Shown: positions 47,554 to 56,604 of the stretch, piece by piece
How the letters are laid out: each line of letters begins with the position of its first letter
Position numbering within the stretch: position 1 is the stretch's first letter
Assembly (NCBI RefSeq): GCF_014699135.1
Contig: NZ_JACOFT010000007.1
Location: forward strand, 120,490 to 184,489
DNA length: 64,000 nucleotides
Origin: Cognatundibacterium aquatile
GTDB lineage: Bacteria > Pseudomonadota > Gammaproteobacteria > Burkholderiales > Burkholderiaceae_D
Direction of reading: 5' to 3'
Notes under the pieces: model-generated
Told to the model about the DNA's origin: nothing
Seen by the model: only the letters and a program-made list of their open reading frames with translations
The model's database searches: none
Position numbers and translations under genes: made by a program

Positions 47554-49542
47554 TTGAGATCCATTTTGCGTCATCTGTCACTCAGACAAATATCCATCAT
47601 CGGTGTGGCTGCGGGCATTTTGGTGCCCGCAGTTTTATTTGGGTATTTCACGGTCAAGACACGTTACGAGCGGGAGTTACAGTTACGTGTTTATAGTCCG
47701 ATGTCCCAGTATGCGGACATGTTATCCAAGGCCATGGAAGTTCCGTTATGGAACGTTGACAGGGAAGTTGCCGGGCAGTTCGTACAGGCAGTGATGCGTA
47801 ACCGTGAGGTCAACAGCGTTACGATCACCGATGAATCTGGCACTGTCTTCGTACATCTGGAAAAAGAGCGCAAACCCCAAAACAATGTCGTCAGTCTGGC
47901 GCGCGATATCAGGCTGGATCAGAAGGTGATCGGGAAAGTATCGCTGGAACTGACCTCTGCTTACGTTGATCGCGATTTCTTTGATGACATTCTGAAATTG
48001 CTGCTTGCGTTGCTGGCGCAGGTGATATTTTCTTTCGTCCTGATCTGGTTTGTTTTTGATCGCAGGATAGTCCGTCCTATACAAAAACTGCAAAGAGCGA
48101 CGTTATTTTTGTCTGCAGGTGAGCTCAATAAGTCACTGGAATGGAAACGTCAGGATGAGATCGGTAATCTTGCACATGGGCTTGATCAGATGCGTTTGAA
48201 TCTGGGCAGCCTGATTGCAGAGCGGGATTTGCAAAATCAGGTTCTGCAACAAGAATTGCTGGAGCGCTCCAGAGTTGAGCAGGTGTTGCGCGATACCGAA
48301 AATAAATTCATCGCTATTTTCCAGTCATCTCCCGTCGCAATGACTGTTTTGCGGAAAGCTGAACGTTACGCGATTATGGATGTTAATGATGCGTGGTTGC
48401 GTCAGTTTAAGTGGGAGCGTGAGACAACGCTGGGTAATCCCGCTATGCAAGCACAGTTGTGGAGAAATCCGGAAGACTTTGATCGCATCGTTCATCTTCT
48501 GGAACGTGAGGGAGAGATACATTCTTACGAAGCGTGGTGCCGCTGTGGCGTCGGCGAACAAAATCTGCTGTGTCAGGTATCCGGCCGTATCATCCGCGTC
48601 GGCAATGAGCCTTTGTTAGTACTGGTGCAGGAAGATATTACGGAAAAGCGTCAGAATGAGCTGGATATCCGGAATATGAATCAGACGCTGGAAAAACGTG
48701 TATTCGAACGTACTCATGAGCTCGAAGAGGCGAATTCTGAACTCACCGTTGTTCTTGAAAATTTGCAGCGCGCGCAACAGGAATTGCTCAGAACAGAAAA
48801 AATGGCCGCTCTGGGTTCTTTGGTCGCCGGAGTTGCACATGAACTGAATACGCCTATCGGTACTTGTGTCACGGTTGCCAGTACCTTGCAGCAACAAACC
48901 GATGATTTTCTGAAGCAGTATGAGCACGGCATACGTAAATCAGTGTTGGATGACTACTTAAAAAATGCCAGACTCGGCAGCGATTTGCTGTTGCGTAATC
49001 TGAGCAAGGCATCCGAACTGGTCACGAGTTTCAAACAGGTGGCGGTTGACCGCACCAGTGCCAACCGGCGAATTTTTGCGCTGGACGGCATGATGGATGA
49101 GTTGATTACGACGCTGGGGCCGATGATACGGAAAACAAAATATACGGTTGTTGCAGAACTCCCGCCAAAATTCATGATGGATAGCTATCCCGGCGCTTTA
49201 GGTCAGGTCATGACGAATCTCATCAATAATGCGTTCATCCATGCTTTTGACCCAGACAAACGTGGCCGCGTGACGATCTCTGCAAAACTGATTGACTCGG
49301 AACACGTCGAAATGCTGGTCGCCGATGATGGCAAAGGGATTCCTCCGGCTAACCTTGGGCGTATATTCGATCCGTTTTTTACGACCCGTCTGGGGCAGGG
49401 CGGCAGTGGTTTAGGCCTGAATATCGTGTACAACCTCATCAAAGATGTATTAGGCGGCAATATCACGGTCGAAAGCCAGCTTGGCAAGGGAACCTGCTTC
49501 AAAATTACCTTACCACGCGTCGCCAGAGTGGTGAATGGGTAG
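47554..49542 (+). CDS. Sensor histidine kinase (periplasmic sensor, HAMP, PAS, HATPase)
   Basis: 662 residues starting with TTG 47554 (weak GAGA upstream; no nearer ATG keeps the first helix). Helix 1 is about 12-32 and helix 2 about 150-172, enclosing a ~115-residue periplasmic domain. HAMP (about 173-225), a PAS domain (about 250-370) and a coiled coil follow. The H-box AGVAHELNTPIG carries the phospho-acceptor His429. N, G1 and G2 boxes are seen in NLINNAFIHAF, VADDGKGIPP and GQGGSGLGLNIVYNL. It is a hybrid-free kinase of the NtrB/HPK4-like class. No response regulator is next to it, so its partner lies elsewhere. Confidence 0.9.
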   Translation: MRSILRHLSLRQISIIGVAAGILVPAVLFGYFTVKTRYERELQLRVYSPMSQYADMLSKAMEVPLWNVDREVAGQFVQAVMRNREVNSVTITDESGTVFVHLEKERKPQNNVVSLARDIRLDQKVIGKVSLELTSAYVDRDFFDDILKLLLALLAQVIFSFVLIWFVFDRRIVRPIQKLQRATLFLSAGELNKSLEWKRQDEIGNLAHGLDQMRLNLGSLIAERDLQNQVLQQELLERSRVEQVLRDTENKFIAIFQSSPVAMTVLRKAERYAIMDVNDAWLRQFKWERETTLGNPAMQAQLWRNPEDFDRIVHLLEREGEIHSYEAWCRCGVGEQNLLCQVSGRIIRVGNEPLLVLVQEDITEKRQNELDIRNMNQTLEKRVFERTHELEEANSELTVVLENLQRAQQELLRTEKMAALGSLVAGVAHELNTPIGTCVTVASTLQQQTDDFLKQYEHGIRKSVLDDYLKNARLGSDLLLRNLSKASELVTSFKQVAVDRTSANRRIFALDGMMDELITTLGPMIRKTKYTVVAELPPKFMMDSYPGALGQVMTNLINNAFIHAFDPDKRGRVTISAKLIDSEHVEMLVADDGKGIPPANLGRIFDPFFTTRLGQGGSGLGLNIVYNLIKDVLGGNITVESQLGKGTCFKITLPRVARVVNG

Positions 49543-49606
49543 CGAACATGCAAGGGTTTAGTCTTGCCTCTAGCTTTGATCCGCTTTGTTCTGCTACAGT
49601 CGCGCC

Positions 49607-50329
49607 ATGAGTAAATTATCTTTAGACCGCATCCTGCAATCGCAGGGCTTTGGGACACGCAAATACTGCCGTGAATTGATTGAAGACGGTGAGATCAGTA
49701 TCAACGGTGAAGTTGTTGACCACTATAAACAAACGCTGGAGACCGACGGCCTGGTTTTCCGGATTTTTGACGAAGACTGGCAATATCGCGAACACGTTTA
49801 TATTGCGCTCAATAAACCCGCTAATTTTGAATGTTCACGTAAGCCTAGCCATCACCCCGGTGTGCTGACGCTGCTGCCGGAGCAATTCAGCTGGCGCGAT
49901 GTGCAGCCTGTCGGCCGTCTGGATCACGATACGACCGGGATGTTATTGATGTCCGATGACGGGCCGTTTATTCACGCACAGTCTTCGCCGAAACGTCATA
50001 TTCCGAAAGTGTATCTGGCAACAACGGCTGAGCCAGTCACCGATGATCTGGTGAACACTTTATTAAATGGCGTTCAGCTGCATGACGAGCCTGCCCCGCT
50101 GGCAGCACAGATATGCCGTCAGTTGGACACACATAAAATAGAAATTGTGCTCGAACAAGGTAAATACCATCAGGTGAAGCGTATGTTAGCTGCGGCTGGT
50201 AATCACTGCGCGGCTTTGCAGCGTACTGCGATTGGTCAGTTGACGCTGAACTCTCTGGGGCTGGCGGAAGGCGAGTGGTGTTACCTGAGTCCGGAACAAA
50301 TGGCATTATTAATTCCTTCAAACGGCTGA
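49607..50329 (+). CDS. rsuA: 16S rRNA pseudouridine(516) synthase RsuA
   Basis: 240 residues from MSKLSLDRILQSQGFG. An N-terminal S4 RNA-binding domain (about 3-50) is followed by the RsuA/RluF-type catalytic domain with VGRLDHDTTGMLLM, where Asp106 is the catalytic aspartate. The later KYHQVKRMLAAAGN is the conserved C-terminal motif. It isomerises one uridine in 16S rRNA. It resembles RsuA more than RluB/E/F by length and S4 arrangement. Transcribed alone or with the downstream ParA gene. Confidence 0.92.
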   Translation: MSKLSLDRILQSQGFGTRKYCRELIEDGEISINGEVVDHYKQTLETDGLVFRIFDEDWQYREHVYIALNKPANFECSRKPSHHPGVLTLLPEQFSWRDVQPVGRLDHDTTGMLLMSDDGPFIHAQSSPKRHIPKVYLATTAEPVTDDLVNTLLNGVQLHDEPAPLAAQICRQLDTHKIEIVLEQGKYHQVKRMLAAAGNHCAALQRTAIGQLTLNSLGLAEGEWCYLSPEQMALLIPSNG

Positions 50330-50457
50330 TTCTGCGGTATCTGTTACTGGTTCGGGTAGTCTGCCTGGCTGGACAGATGCAATAAACGCAAGTAAGAGAC
50401 TTTCATCATCGTTTGAACTGAAATGGTCTGTCGTCTTGCTATGAACGGGGAGTCCGT

Positions 50458-51078
50458 ATGCGCGTTATTGCGATTGCCAATCCTAAAGGTGGTGTAGGGA
50501 AGAGCACGTTTGCCACAAACCTGGCGGGTTATTTTGCAGCACAAGGGAATCGGGTCATGCTGGGGGATACTGATGTCCAGCAGTCGTCCCGCGTCTGGTT
50601 GGGTTTGCGTCCTGCGAATTTGCCCGCAATTACAGCGTGGGAGGTGGCCGACAATGCTGTTGCCAGACCGCCCAAAGGCACCAGTCATGTTGTGCTTGAT
50701 ACTCCCGCCGGTTTAAAAGGCAGTAAGCTCGATGTCATTCTGAAACTTGCCGATACCATCATTGTGCCTGTGCAGCCGTCTATTTTCGATATTCTGGCGA
50801 CCGAAGAATTTTTGAAAAAACTGGCCAGACGTGAGCATGCTTGCCGGGTCGGTATTCTCGGTATGCGGGTGAATGCCCGCAGCCGCTCTGCGGATCAGCT
50901 ACGTCATTACGCGGGGCAGTTGGGTCTGCCGGTTTTGGGCTATCTGCGCGATACGCAAAATTACATACAATTAGCGGCTCATGGCGCGACCTTATGGGAT
51001 GTTGCCCCCTCCAAAGTAGAAAAAGATCTGGAGCAATGGCGTGATATTTTGCACTGGATTAACCATTCAAATGTGTGA
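50458..51078 (+). CDS. ParA/MinD-family ATPase, without a ParB partner
   Basis: 206 residues. The deviant Walker A PKGGVGKST (about 9-17) is followed by DTDVQQSSRVWL and the Walker B region VVLDTPAGL. Short ParAs of this type lack the N-terminal HTH of plasmid ParA type Ia. They position DNA or protein cargo on the nucleoid or membrane. No parB or centromere-like repeats are seen nearby, so it is probably a chromosomal orphan that positions some other cargo. GGGGAG precedes the ATG. Confidence 0.88.
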   Translation: MRVIAIANPKGGVGKSTFATNLAGYFAAQGNRVMLGDTDVQQSSRVWLGLRPANLPAITAWEVADNAVARPPKGTSHVVLDTPAGLKGSKLDVILKLADTIIVPVQPSIFDILATEEFLKKLARREHACRVGILGMRVNARSRSADQLRHYAGQLGLPVLGYLRDTQNYIQLAAHGATLWDVAPSKVEKDLEQWRDILHWINHSNV

Positions 51079-51196
51079 AATTTGTGATTGATCAGCCCGC
51101 AAGAAGAAATAGTTTCTGCTTTTCGCAGATATCAATATAATGCCGGGTCGCCCGGCTTTCGGGCAAATTTATCATTTGATATCAAAGACTTGCGGC

Positions 51197-51796
51197 ATGC
51201 AATTAACTATTTTTGAAACACCTGTAATTAACACATTGATGCGTTGGATTTCCATCGCGGCATTACGTCTGACCGGATGGCGTGTTGAAGGGCAAACGCC
51301 CACCGAAAAGAAATATGTGCTGATTGCCGCACCTCACACCAGTAACTGGGATTTTCCCGTGACTTTGATGGTGTGTTTCGCTTTACGATTGCGTGTCTAC
51401 TGGATGGGAAAGTCCAGCCTGTTTCCGCCAGTGATTCGATTGGTGATGCGCTGGCTAGGTGGCATTGCTGTGAACCGCAGCGCGGCCGGCAATCTGGTGC
51501 AGGGAACTGTTGATGCTTTCCATGCCAATGAACGCCTGACGGTGATCGTGCCGCCCGAAGGTACCCGAGGCAAAGTCACACACTGGAAAACTGGCTTTTA
51601 TTACATCGCGCTGGGTGCCGGTGTACCGATTGCGTTGGGATATCTGGACTTTGGCAGAAAGGCCGGAGGAATCGGACGCATGTTCATGCCGACGGGTGAT
51701 ATTGCGGCGGATATGGAAGAGATCAAAGCGTTTTACAGCGGAATTCAGGGGAAAAATCCACAGCAGTTCAGTGCCGACCATATACAGACCAAGTAA
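51197..51796 (+). CDS. 1-acyl-glycerol-3-phosphate acyltransferase-like (PlsC family)
   Basis: 199 residues from MQLTIFETPVINTLMRW. The acyltransferase motifs are present: H-x4-D as PHTSNWDFP (motif I), VNRSAAGN (II), and VPPEGTRGKVTHWKTGFYYIA (III). They belong to the lysophosphatidic acid acyltransferase superfamily acting at the inner membrane in phospholipid synthesis. It resembles the short glycerol-acyltransferase homologues found next to other envelope genes. A separate, unrelated acyltransferase is convergent at 51861. Confidence 0.88.
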   Translation: MQLTIFETPVINTLMRWISIAALRLTGWRVEGQTPTEKKYVLIAAPHTSNWDFPVTLMVCFALRLRVYWMGKSSLFPPVIRLVMRWLGGIAVNRSAAGNLVQGTVDAFHANERLTVIVPPEGTRGKVTHWKTGFYYIALGAGVPIALGYLDFGRKAGGIGRMFMPTGDIAADMEEIKAFYSGIQGKNPQQFSADHIQTK

Positions 51797-51860
51797 TTAC
51801 CTTCCCTTTCAGCGCATGTCCGTATCCGAATATGCCGGACATGCGGCTAGCCTTGCCGGT

Positions 51861-52979
51861 TTATTTTTGTGTAAGCGGCGCGTCTTTAACCTGCTGTGCA
51901 GTGATTTCCGGCGTTGGATTCGGAGTGCGTATCTGGCGTACCAATAGCCAGTTCAAGGGGCTCAGGATACATTTCTGCGTAAATTTCTCACAATAGCGAT
52001 GGGAGCCCAGATACACAATTACGGCGCTTGAGGCGAGTGAGATCAACAAGCGCGCGGTATCGCCCAATTGAAAAATACGATTCAGTATGCCCAGTTGATG
52101 AAGAGCGATCAGAGCCATTCCGTGCCATAAAAATACGTACATTGATCGTTGCCCTACGTGTGCCAATCCCCAGTCTCTGAGACTCAGCAAGTACAGGATG
52201 CTTAATCCTAAAAGCGTTGATACGCCATATTGCAGCAGTTGGTACAAAGAGCCGCTCAGATCAGCCATTTCCAGTCTGTGCAAAGAAAAACTGCCGTAGA
52301 GCCAGCGGTAATCGAATTGGGCTGGTAGCCGGAAACACATAATACTGGCAGCAATGACAATCACTGACGCCATACAAATTACGCGCCAGTCACGCCCTTT
52401 CGATACGAAAGCATTTGCACCGAGTTTCCAGCCTAAAATAAAAAATGGGAAAAAGAACAGCGTACGGGCGCCGCTCAGCAGATAACCCAGGTGTTCAGAG
52501 TAACTGGTGACGAGCGCTAATCCCAGAGACAGGATAAGTGGAAATTGTAAGCGCGCAAATAACGGCAGTAACAAGCGCCAGCACAACAGACTCATCAGAT
52601 ACCAAAGCATCCAGTAAGGTGCGATCAGCCCCGCATAAACGCTGAAGGAACCGCGTATCAGATATTCAGTGGCCTCGTAAATCAGTTCGAAGCCCAGGAG
52701 TGGCGCTACGATATTCCGTATCAGTTGTACTGATTGTTTTTCATCGAGATTCGCTTTGGAGAATATCCCGGATACCAACGCAAACATCGGCATGTGAAAT
52801 GTATAGGCGAAGATCCAGATGGGGCGCAGAAATGCATCCTGAGCAATATGTAATTCGACGAAATGACCAAAGACAACTAAAAATATCAATATGGCTTTGA
52901 TATTGTCGAAAGAGATATTTCTGCCGGAAGTAAGTGAGGAGGACATTGCTGCGGAGGAGTACATAAAAAAACACGTCAT
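51861..52979 (-). CDS. Acyltransferase 3 family membrane protein (OafA/fucose-4-O-acetylase-like)
   Basis: 372 residues with about ten hydrophobic helices. The N-terminal ISFDNIKAILIFLVVFGHF and the YTFHMPMFALVSGIF motif match the Acyl_transf_3 family, which O-acetylates surface polysaccharides or glycans across the inner membrane. The start is uncertain: ATGs at 52979, 52964 and 52946 lack a good ribosome site; the motif begins about 20 residues in. No sugar-biosynthesis genes are adjacent, so the acceptor is unknown. Confidence 0.85.
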   Translation of the reverse strand: MTCFFMYSSAAMSSSLTSGRNISFDNIKAILIFLVVFGHFVELHIAQDAFLRPIWIFAYTFHMPMFALVSGIFSKANLDEKQSVQLIRNIVAPLLGFELIYEATEYLIRGSFSVYAGLIAPYWMLWYLMSLLCWRLLLPLFARLQFPLILSLGLALVTSYSEHLGYLLSGARTLFFFPFFILGWKLGANAFVSKGRDWRVICMASVIVIAASIMCFRLPAQFDYRWLYGSFSLHRLEMADLSGSLYQLLQYGVSTLLGLSILYLLSLRDWGLAHVGQRSMYVFLWHGMALIALHQLGILNRIFQLGDTARLLISLASSAVIVYLGSHRYCEKFTQKCILSPLNWLLVRQIRTPNPTPEITAQQVKDAPLTQK

Positions 52980-53145
52980 CTTAAACGAAAGCGGGGCTAC
53001 TATAGACGCTTAGTTTGTAACGAAAGTAGAATCGGGTTCCGTTGAGGCCGCGTAGATTCTCGCATAGATGAAAATGTTTCCACTTGGAAACTATGCCCTG
53101 CATTACAATATCGACTCAGAAAAATTCATTTACGGGTTACTAACA

Positions 53146-53766
53146 ATGGCGACCAGTCCATCCAAAGCCAGCTTATTAAGTGCACAACTAGACTTTGAAG
53201 ACGTCGACGGTAAGGCATTGAAAGCGGTGGATGCTGAGTTGGCGGATTTGAAATTTGATTTGCCATCTGACACCGCGCCGAAAGCGCCTGCTGATGTGCG
53301 CTCTGCGCCAAAAACACAGGCCCGTGCGACACCGGCCAAACCAGTGCTCACGCATCGAAAAACGCAAAAGAAAGATAATTTTGCTTTGTATGCGGCGATT
53401 ATCGCTTTGTGTAGTTTTGTCGTTATTTTTTCCGCTATTTTTTACATCAAAGTGATCGCCAAAGATGAAACTACCCCAAGTTATCTGGCGCTGCCAAAAA
53501 CAGTCGTCAACGTTGATGGGCAAGTGATCCGCCTTCAGGTCACAATACAAGTGCAGAATAAAAACCGCGACTGGCTGGCGACGAACAAAAAAGCGTTGTC
53601 CGATATTTTTCCGATTGTGGTCGCAAAAATAAATCCTGAAGACCTGCATTCCGAAGAGGGTTTTGAACGCGTCCGGGAAATGTTGCGCTCAGAACTGAAT
53701 CAGAGCCTGGCGACAGATAAAATCGATTCAGTACTGATCAATGAGTTGCTGATGCAAAATCATTAG
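53146..53766 (+). CDS. FliL-like single-pass membrane protein, orphan
   Basis: 206 residues from MATSPSKASLLSAQLDFED. A cytoplasmic, Ala/Pro/Lys-rich N-terminal ~80 residues is followed by one membrane helix (FALYAAIIALCSFVVIFSAIFY, about 83-104) and a periplasmic domain. The pattern VNVDGQVIRLQVTIQVQNKN...INPEDLHSEEGFERVREMLRSELNQ resembles FliL, the flagellar-stator-associated stomatin-like protein. No flagellar genes are nearby, and the N-terminus is longer than in typical FliL, so the function could differ. Followed by a terminator. Confidence 0.65.
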   Translation: MATSPSKASLLSAQLDFEDVDGKALKAVDAELADLKFDLPSDTAPKAPADVRSAPKTQARATPAKPVLTHRKTQKKDNFALYAAIIALCSFVVIFSAIFYIKVIAKDETTPSYLALPKTVVNVDGQVIRLQVTIQVQNKNRDWLATNKKALSDIFPIVVAKINPEDLHSEEGFERVREMLRSELNQSLATDKIDSVLINELLMQNH

Positions 53767-53794
53767 GCGTCGATAAGTATGTTGTTCCGGGAAT

Positions 53795-53828
53795 AAAAAA
53801 AGTGGCTTCATTGAAGCCACTTTTTTTA
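53795..53828. terminator. Bidirectional terminator between the FliL-like and EF-hand genes
   Basis: Arms AGTGGCTTC and GAAGCCACT with loop ATT, flanked by A on the left and T on the right. Confidence 0.8.
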
Positions 53829-53842
53829 TGTGCATGAGATTT

Positions 53843-54574
53843 TCAGACGCTGACAGAAATGCTCTGAGAATTCGATGGGGACGGTGAGCTATATGCCTGC
53901 AACAGTTGTATCGCTTTTTTGAACAGTGTTGCCTCACTATTGTTGTCTGCAGCACCTGCTTGTTGAGTGCCTTTGTCGCCACTGGCAGTTGCTTTCGCCT
54001 CGAGCAGTTTCAGCAAATACGCTTCCTCTTCTTTTTGTGTGACCTTGCCATCCTGATTGGTATCGGCAGCTTCATATGTTTTGCTTGTAGACGTGTCACT
54101 AGCCGAACTTGTAGCGGTACTGCTGGTCGTGGCGCTGCCCGAGCTGACGGCGTCTGTCCCACCTCCTGATGCCTCTGACGCGCCGGATGGCGGCGGCGGA
54201 GGCGGTGCACCTCTGTCCTGTCCTACACCGGAAGTGCGGCTTTGGTTGAATTGGCTTTCCAGGTCATCCGCCAATTTTTTTAAGCCACTGGAAAACTCGT
54301 CTTTGGTTACTTTGCCGTCACTATCAGCATCCAGTTTTTTAAATAAATCGTTGGCAGTTGATGTCGCATCGCTGCCGGACGTGCTGCCGGACGCGCTGGC
54401 GATGTTGCTGAAGGCGGATTCCAGATCGCTGACTTCGAGATAGCCCTGACCTTTGGTATCGAGCTTGGAAAACGCCTGTTCAGCCATCTGCGCCGGATCC
54501 GGGCGTTGCCTTTTGACACTACTGACACTGCCTGAATAGGCGGATGTGGACGAAATACCGGAAATGCTGCTCAT
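53843..54574 (-). CDS. EF-hand calcium-binding protein
   Basis: 243 residues from MSSISGISSTSAYSGSVSS, with AGGAG before the ATG. Canonical loops are seen in DADSDGKVTKDEF and DTNQDGKVTQKEEE; DTKGQGYLEVSDLE is a third, partial one. A six-proline run (about 142-147) and Ser/Thr/Ala/Gly linkers join the lobes. The N-terminus is Ser-rich and not a clear signal peptide. It lies 183 bases downstream of the EnvZ-type kinase on the same strand, so it may be part of that regulon; a calcium-linked role is inferred only from the motifs. Confidence 0.85.
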   Translation of the reverse strand: MSSISGISSTSAYSGSVSSVKRQRPDPAQMAEQAFSKLDTKGQGYLEVSDLESAFSNIASASGSTSGSDATSTANDLFKKLDADSDGKVTKDEFSSGLKKLADDLESQFNQSRTSGVGQDRGAPPPPPPSGASEASGGGTDAVSSGSATTSSTATSSASDTSTSKTYEAADTNQDGKVTQKEEEAYLLKLLEAKATASGDKGTQQAGAADNNSEATLFKKAIQLLQAYSSPSPSNSQSISVSV

Positions 54575-54756
54575 CGTGGTCTCCTGTACGAAGAAAAAAT
54601 CAGTAAGAGAAATGAATGAGATTGCATGGACAGACAAGCTCAGACAAAACGTGTGACTGTGTTTATTGTCCCTTGTTGATTTTGCTCGTTTATGTCAACT
54701 TTGTATCAGGTATGACATACAAACATCAGGTGCAGACACTTTGCTTTCTTCTGAAT

Positions 54757-55875
54757 TTATTTCGCTACGTTGATGGCCGTGCGGGGCAGGCGGATTTCAG
54801 CGGTAAGCCCGATCCCGTTGGGATTGTTAGTGAGATTCAGTACGCCATGATGCTGACGAATAATTTCCTGCGCAATACTTAAACCCAGGCCCACGCCGCC
54901 ACTGTTTTTGTTGCGTGCTCCGGCGATGCGGTAAAACGGATCGAATACTTTAGTTAGTTCTGATTCAGGAATACCAGGCCCTTCGTCACTGATACGGATC
55001 TGCGCGAAATCCGCCGCATCCTGTAGCTGAATCTGTGTGCTGCCGCCATAAAAAATCGCGTTTTCCAGCAGGTTAATGATGCTGCGTTGTAATTCATTTG
55101 GCATCGCATAGACCGGTTGCAAATGACCTTCGATACGCACGCTCTTTCCTTCGTCGCGCATATTATCGACGATGGCTTCCAGCATGGACTGAATATCCAG
55201 ATATTGCATGGATTCACTGCTGCCGCGTAAATAATCCAGCGTCGCATCCAGCATGTGGCGCATCTCATCAATGTCCTGCAATAACTTGCTGTTGGTGACC
55301 GTGGCTTCGGTCTGATCTATGCGTAATTTCATGCGCGTTAACGGCGTGCGCAGGTCATGCGATACCGCTGCCAGAAAGCGTGCCCGCTCTTCCATTTGCT
55401 GATGTATCCGATATTGCATCTGATTAAAAATGACCGCAGCCTGCCTGACTTCCAGCGGCCCGGTTTCAGACACAGGAACAACTTGCTGATCGCCTAATGT
55501 GCTTGCCGCTGCAGCCAGATTTTGTATCGGTCTGGCGAGTGTACGCGAACTGATCCATGCGCCAATCGCCAGCAACAGCAATTGCAGACTCATGCTGATC
55601 AGTAAGCCGGATAAGGGGCCGTCAATAGCGGATCTGCGATGTGGTGACGGCGGTCGCGCACCGTATTGTGGCGGATGATTGCTTGAATAGCCCGATTCTG
55701 CTCCCGGTGGACGTAGTTCCGGCGGTGGTGGATGCGATGCATCTCTGAGGAACACGAAAAGTAAAACGAATGTAGCGGCATGACTCACGAACACCGCGGC
55801 AAATGCGAGACCGAACAAGCGATTAAAAATCGTGTCGGCAAATACTCGCCGCATTTTTTGCCGTAAATTTTGCAT
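54757..55875 (-). CDS. EnvZ-type sensor histidine kinase
   Basis: 372 residues. Two helices (about 18-43 and 87-108) enclose a short proline-rich periplasmic loop (HPPPPELRPPG, then SGYSSNHPPQYG). HAMP (about 109-160) and the H-box AAVSHDLRTPLTRMKLR follow. The N box NLLENAIFYGG and G boxes RISDEGPGIPESE and SGGVGLGLSIAQEI complete the HATPase. It is the partner of the OmpR-type regulator 8 bases upstream. The small, proline-rich sensor suggests interaction with an envelope partner or membrane cue rather than a classical ligand pocket. Confidence 0.92.
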   Translation of the reverse strand: MQNLRQKMRRVFADTIFNRLFGLAFAAVFVSHAATFVLLFVFLRDASHPPPPELRPPGAESGYSSNHPPQYGARPPSPHRRSAIDGPLSGLLISMSLQLLLLAIGAWISSRTLARPIQNLAAAASTLGDQQVVPVSETGPLEVRQAAVIFNQMQYRIHQQMEERARFLAAVSHDLRTPLTRMKLRIDQTEATVTNSKLLQDIDEMRHMLDATLDYLRGSSESMQYLDIQSMLEAIVDNMRDEGKSVRIEGHLQPVYAMPNELQRSIINLLENAIFYGGSTQIQLQDAADFAQIRISDEGPGIPESELTKVFDPFYRIAGARNKNSGGVGLGLSIAQEIIRQHHGVLNLTNNPNGIGLTAEIRLPRTAINVAK

Positions 55876-55883
55876 CGTCGTGA

Positions 55884-56603
55884 TTACAGGCTGGCGCTGA
55901 AGACATAGCCTTCACCACGCACAGTTTCTAATAACGAAGGCTGGCGCGGATCATCATTCAGTTTTTGGCGCAGACGTGACACCATCAGATCGATGCTGCG
56001 ATCGACTGAATTGCTGGATTTGCCGATCGCCAGTTCGAGTAACTGATCGCGCGTCAGTATTTGTTTTGGATGGGCAAGGAATGCCCGCAATAATTTATAT
56101 TCTGAATTGGATAAAGGAACGACCAGCTTTTGCGGGCTGAGTAATTGCCGGCTTGGGCAATGCAATTTCCATCCTTGAAAGTGAATTTCATTTTCCGAGG
56201 CGAGTTGCTGATTTTTTGCTTCCGTCTGCGCGCGCCGGATCACACTTTGCATGCGGGCGACCAGCTCGCGGGTATCGAATGGCTTGACGACATAGTCATC
56301 AGCACCTAATTCCAGACCAAGAATTTTATCGGACGATTCTCCGCGTGCCGTCAGCATGATGACCGGGATGTTGCTCTTGTTACGCACGTGACGGAGCAGA
56401 GTCAGACCGTCTTCACCGGGTAACATCAGATCTAATAAGACCACATCAAAAGTGTGATGCGACAAGGCTTCACGCATGGCGCTGCCATCACCGACGGCGG
56501 TGCAGTGAATATCAAATTTTTCCAGATACTTGCACAGCAGGATGCCGATTTCAGCATCGTCGTCGACGAGTAAGGCGCGGATTCTGGCGCTGGTGAAAGA
56601 CAA
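55884..56603 (-). CDS. OmpR-family response regulator
   Basis: 239 residues. The receiver domain shows LLVDDDAEIG (acidic pocket), VVLLDLMLPGEDGLTLL (phospho-acceptor Asp) and the K-motif GADDYVVKPFDTREL. The C-terminal winged helix contains LSNSEYKLLRAFLAHPKQILTRDQLLELA and ends in VRGEGYVF. A transcription factor phosphorylated by the kinase encoded immediately downstream. The gene is only one base from the cinA stop, so it is probably cotranscribed with cinA. Confidence 0.95.
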   Translation of the reverse strand: MSFTSARIRALLVDDDAEIGILLCKYLEKFDIHCTAVGDGSAMREALSHHTFDVVLLDLMLPGEDGLTLLRHVRNKSNIPVIMLTARGESSDKILGLELGADDYVVKPFDTRELVARMQSVIRRAQTEAKNQQLASENEIHFQGWKLHCPSRQLLSPQKLVVPLSNSEYKLLRAFLAHPKQILTRDQLLELAIGKSSNSVDRSIDLMVSRLRQKLNDDPRQPSLLETVRGEGYVFSASL

Positions 56604-56604
56604 C

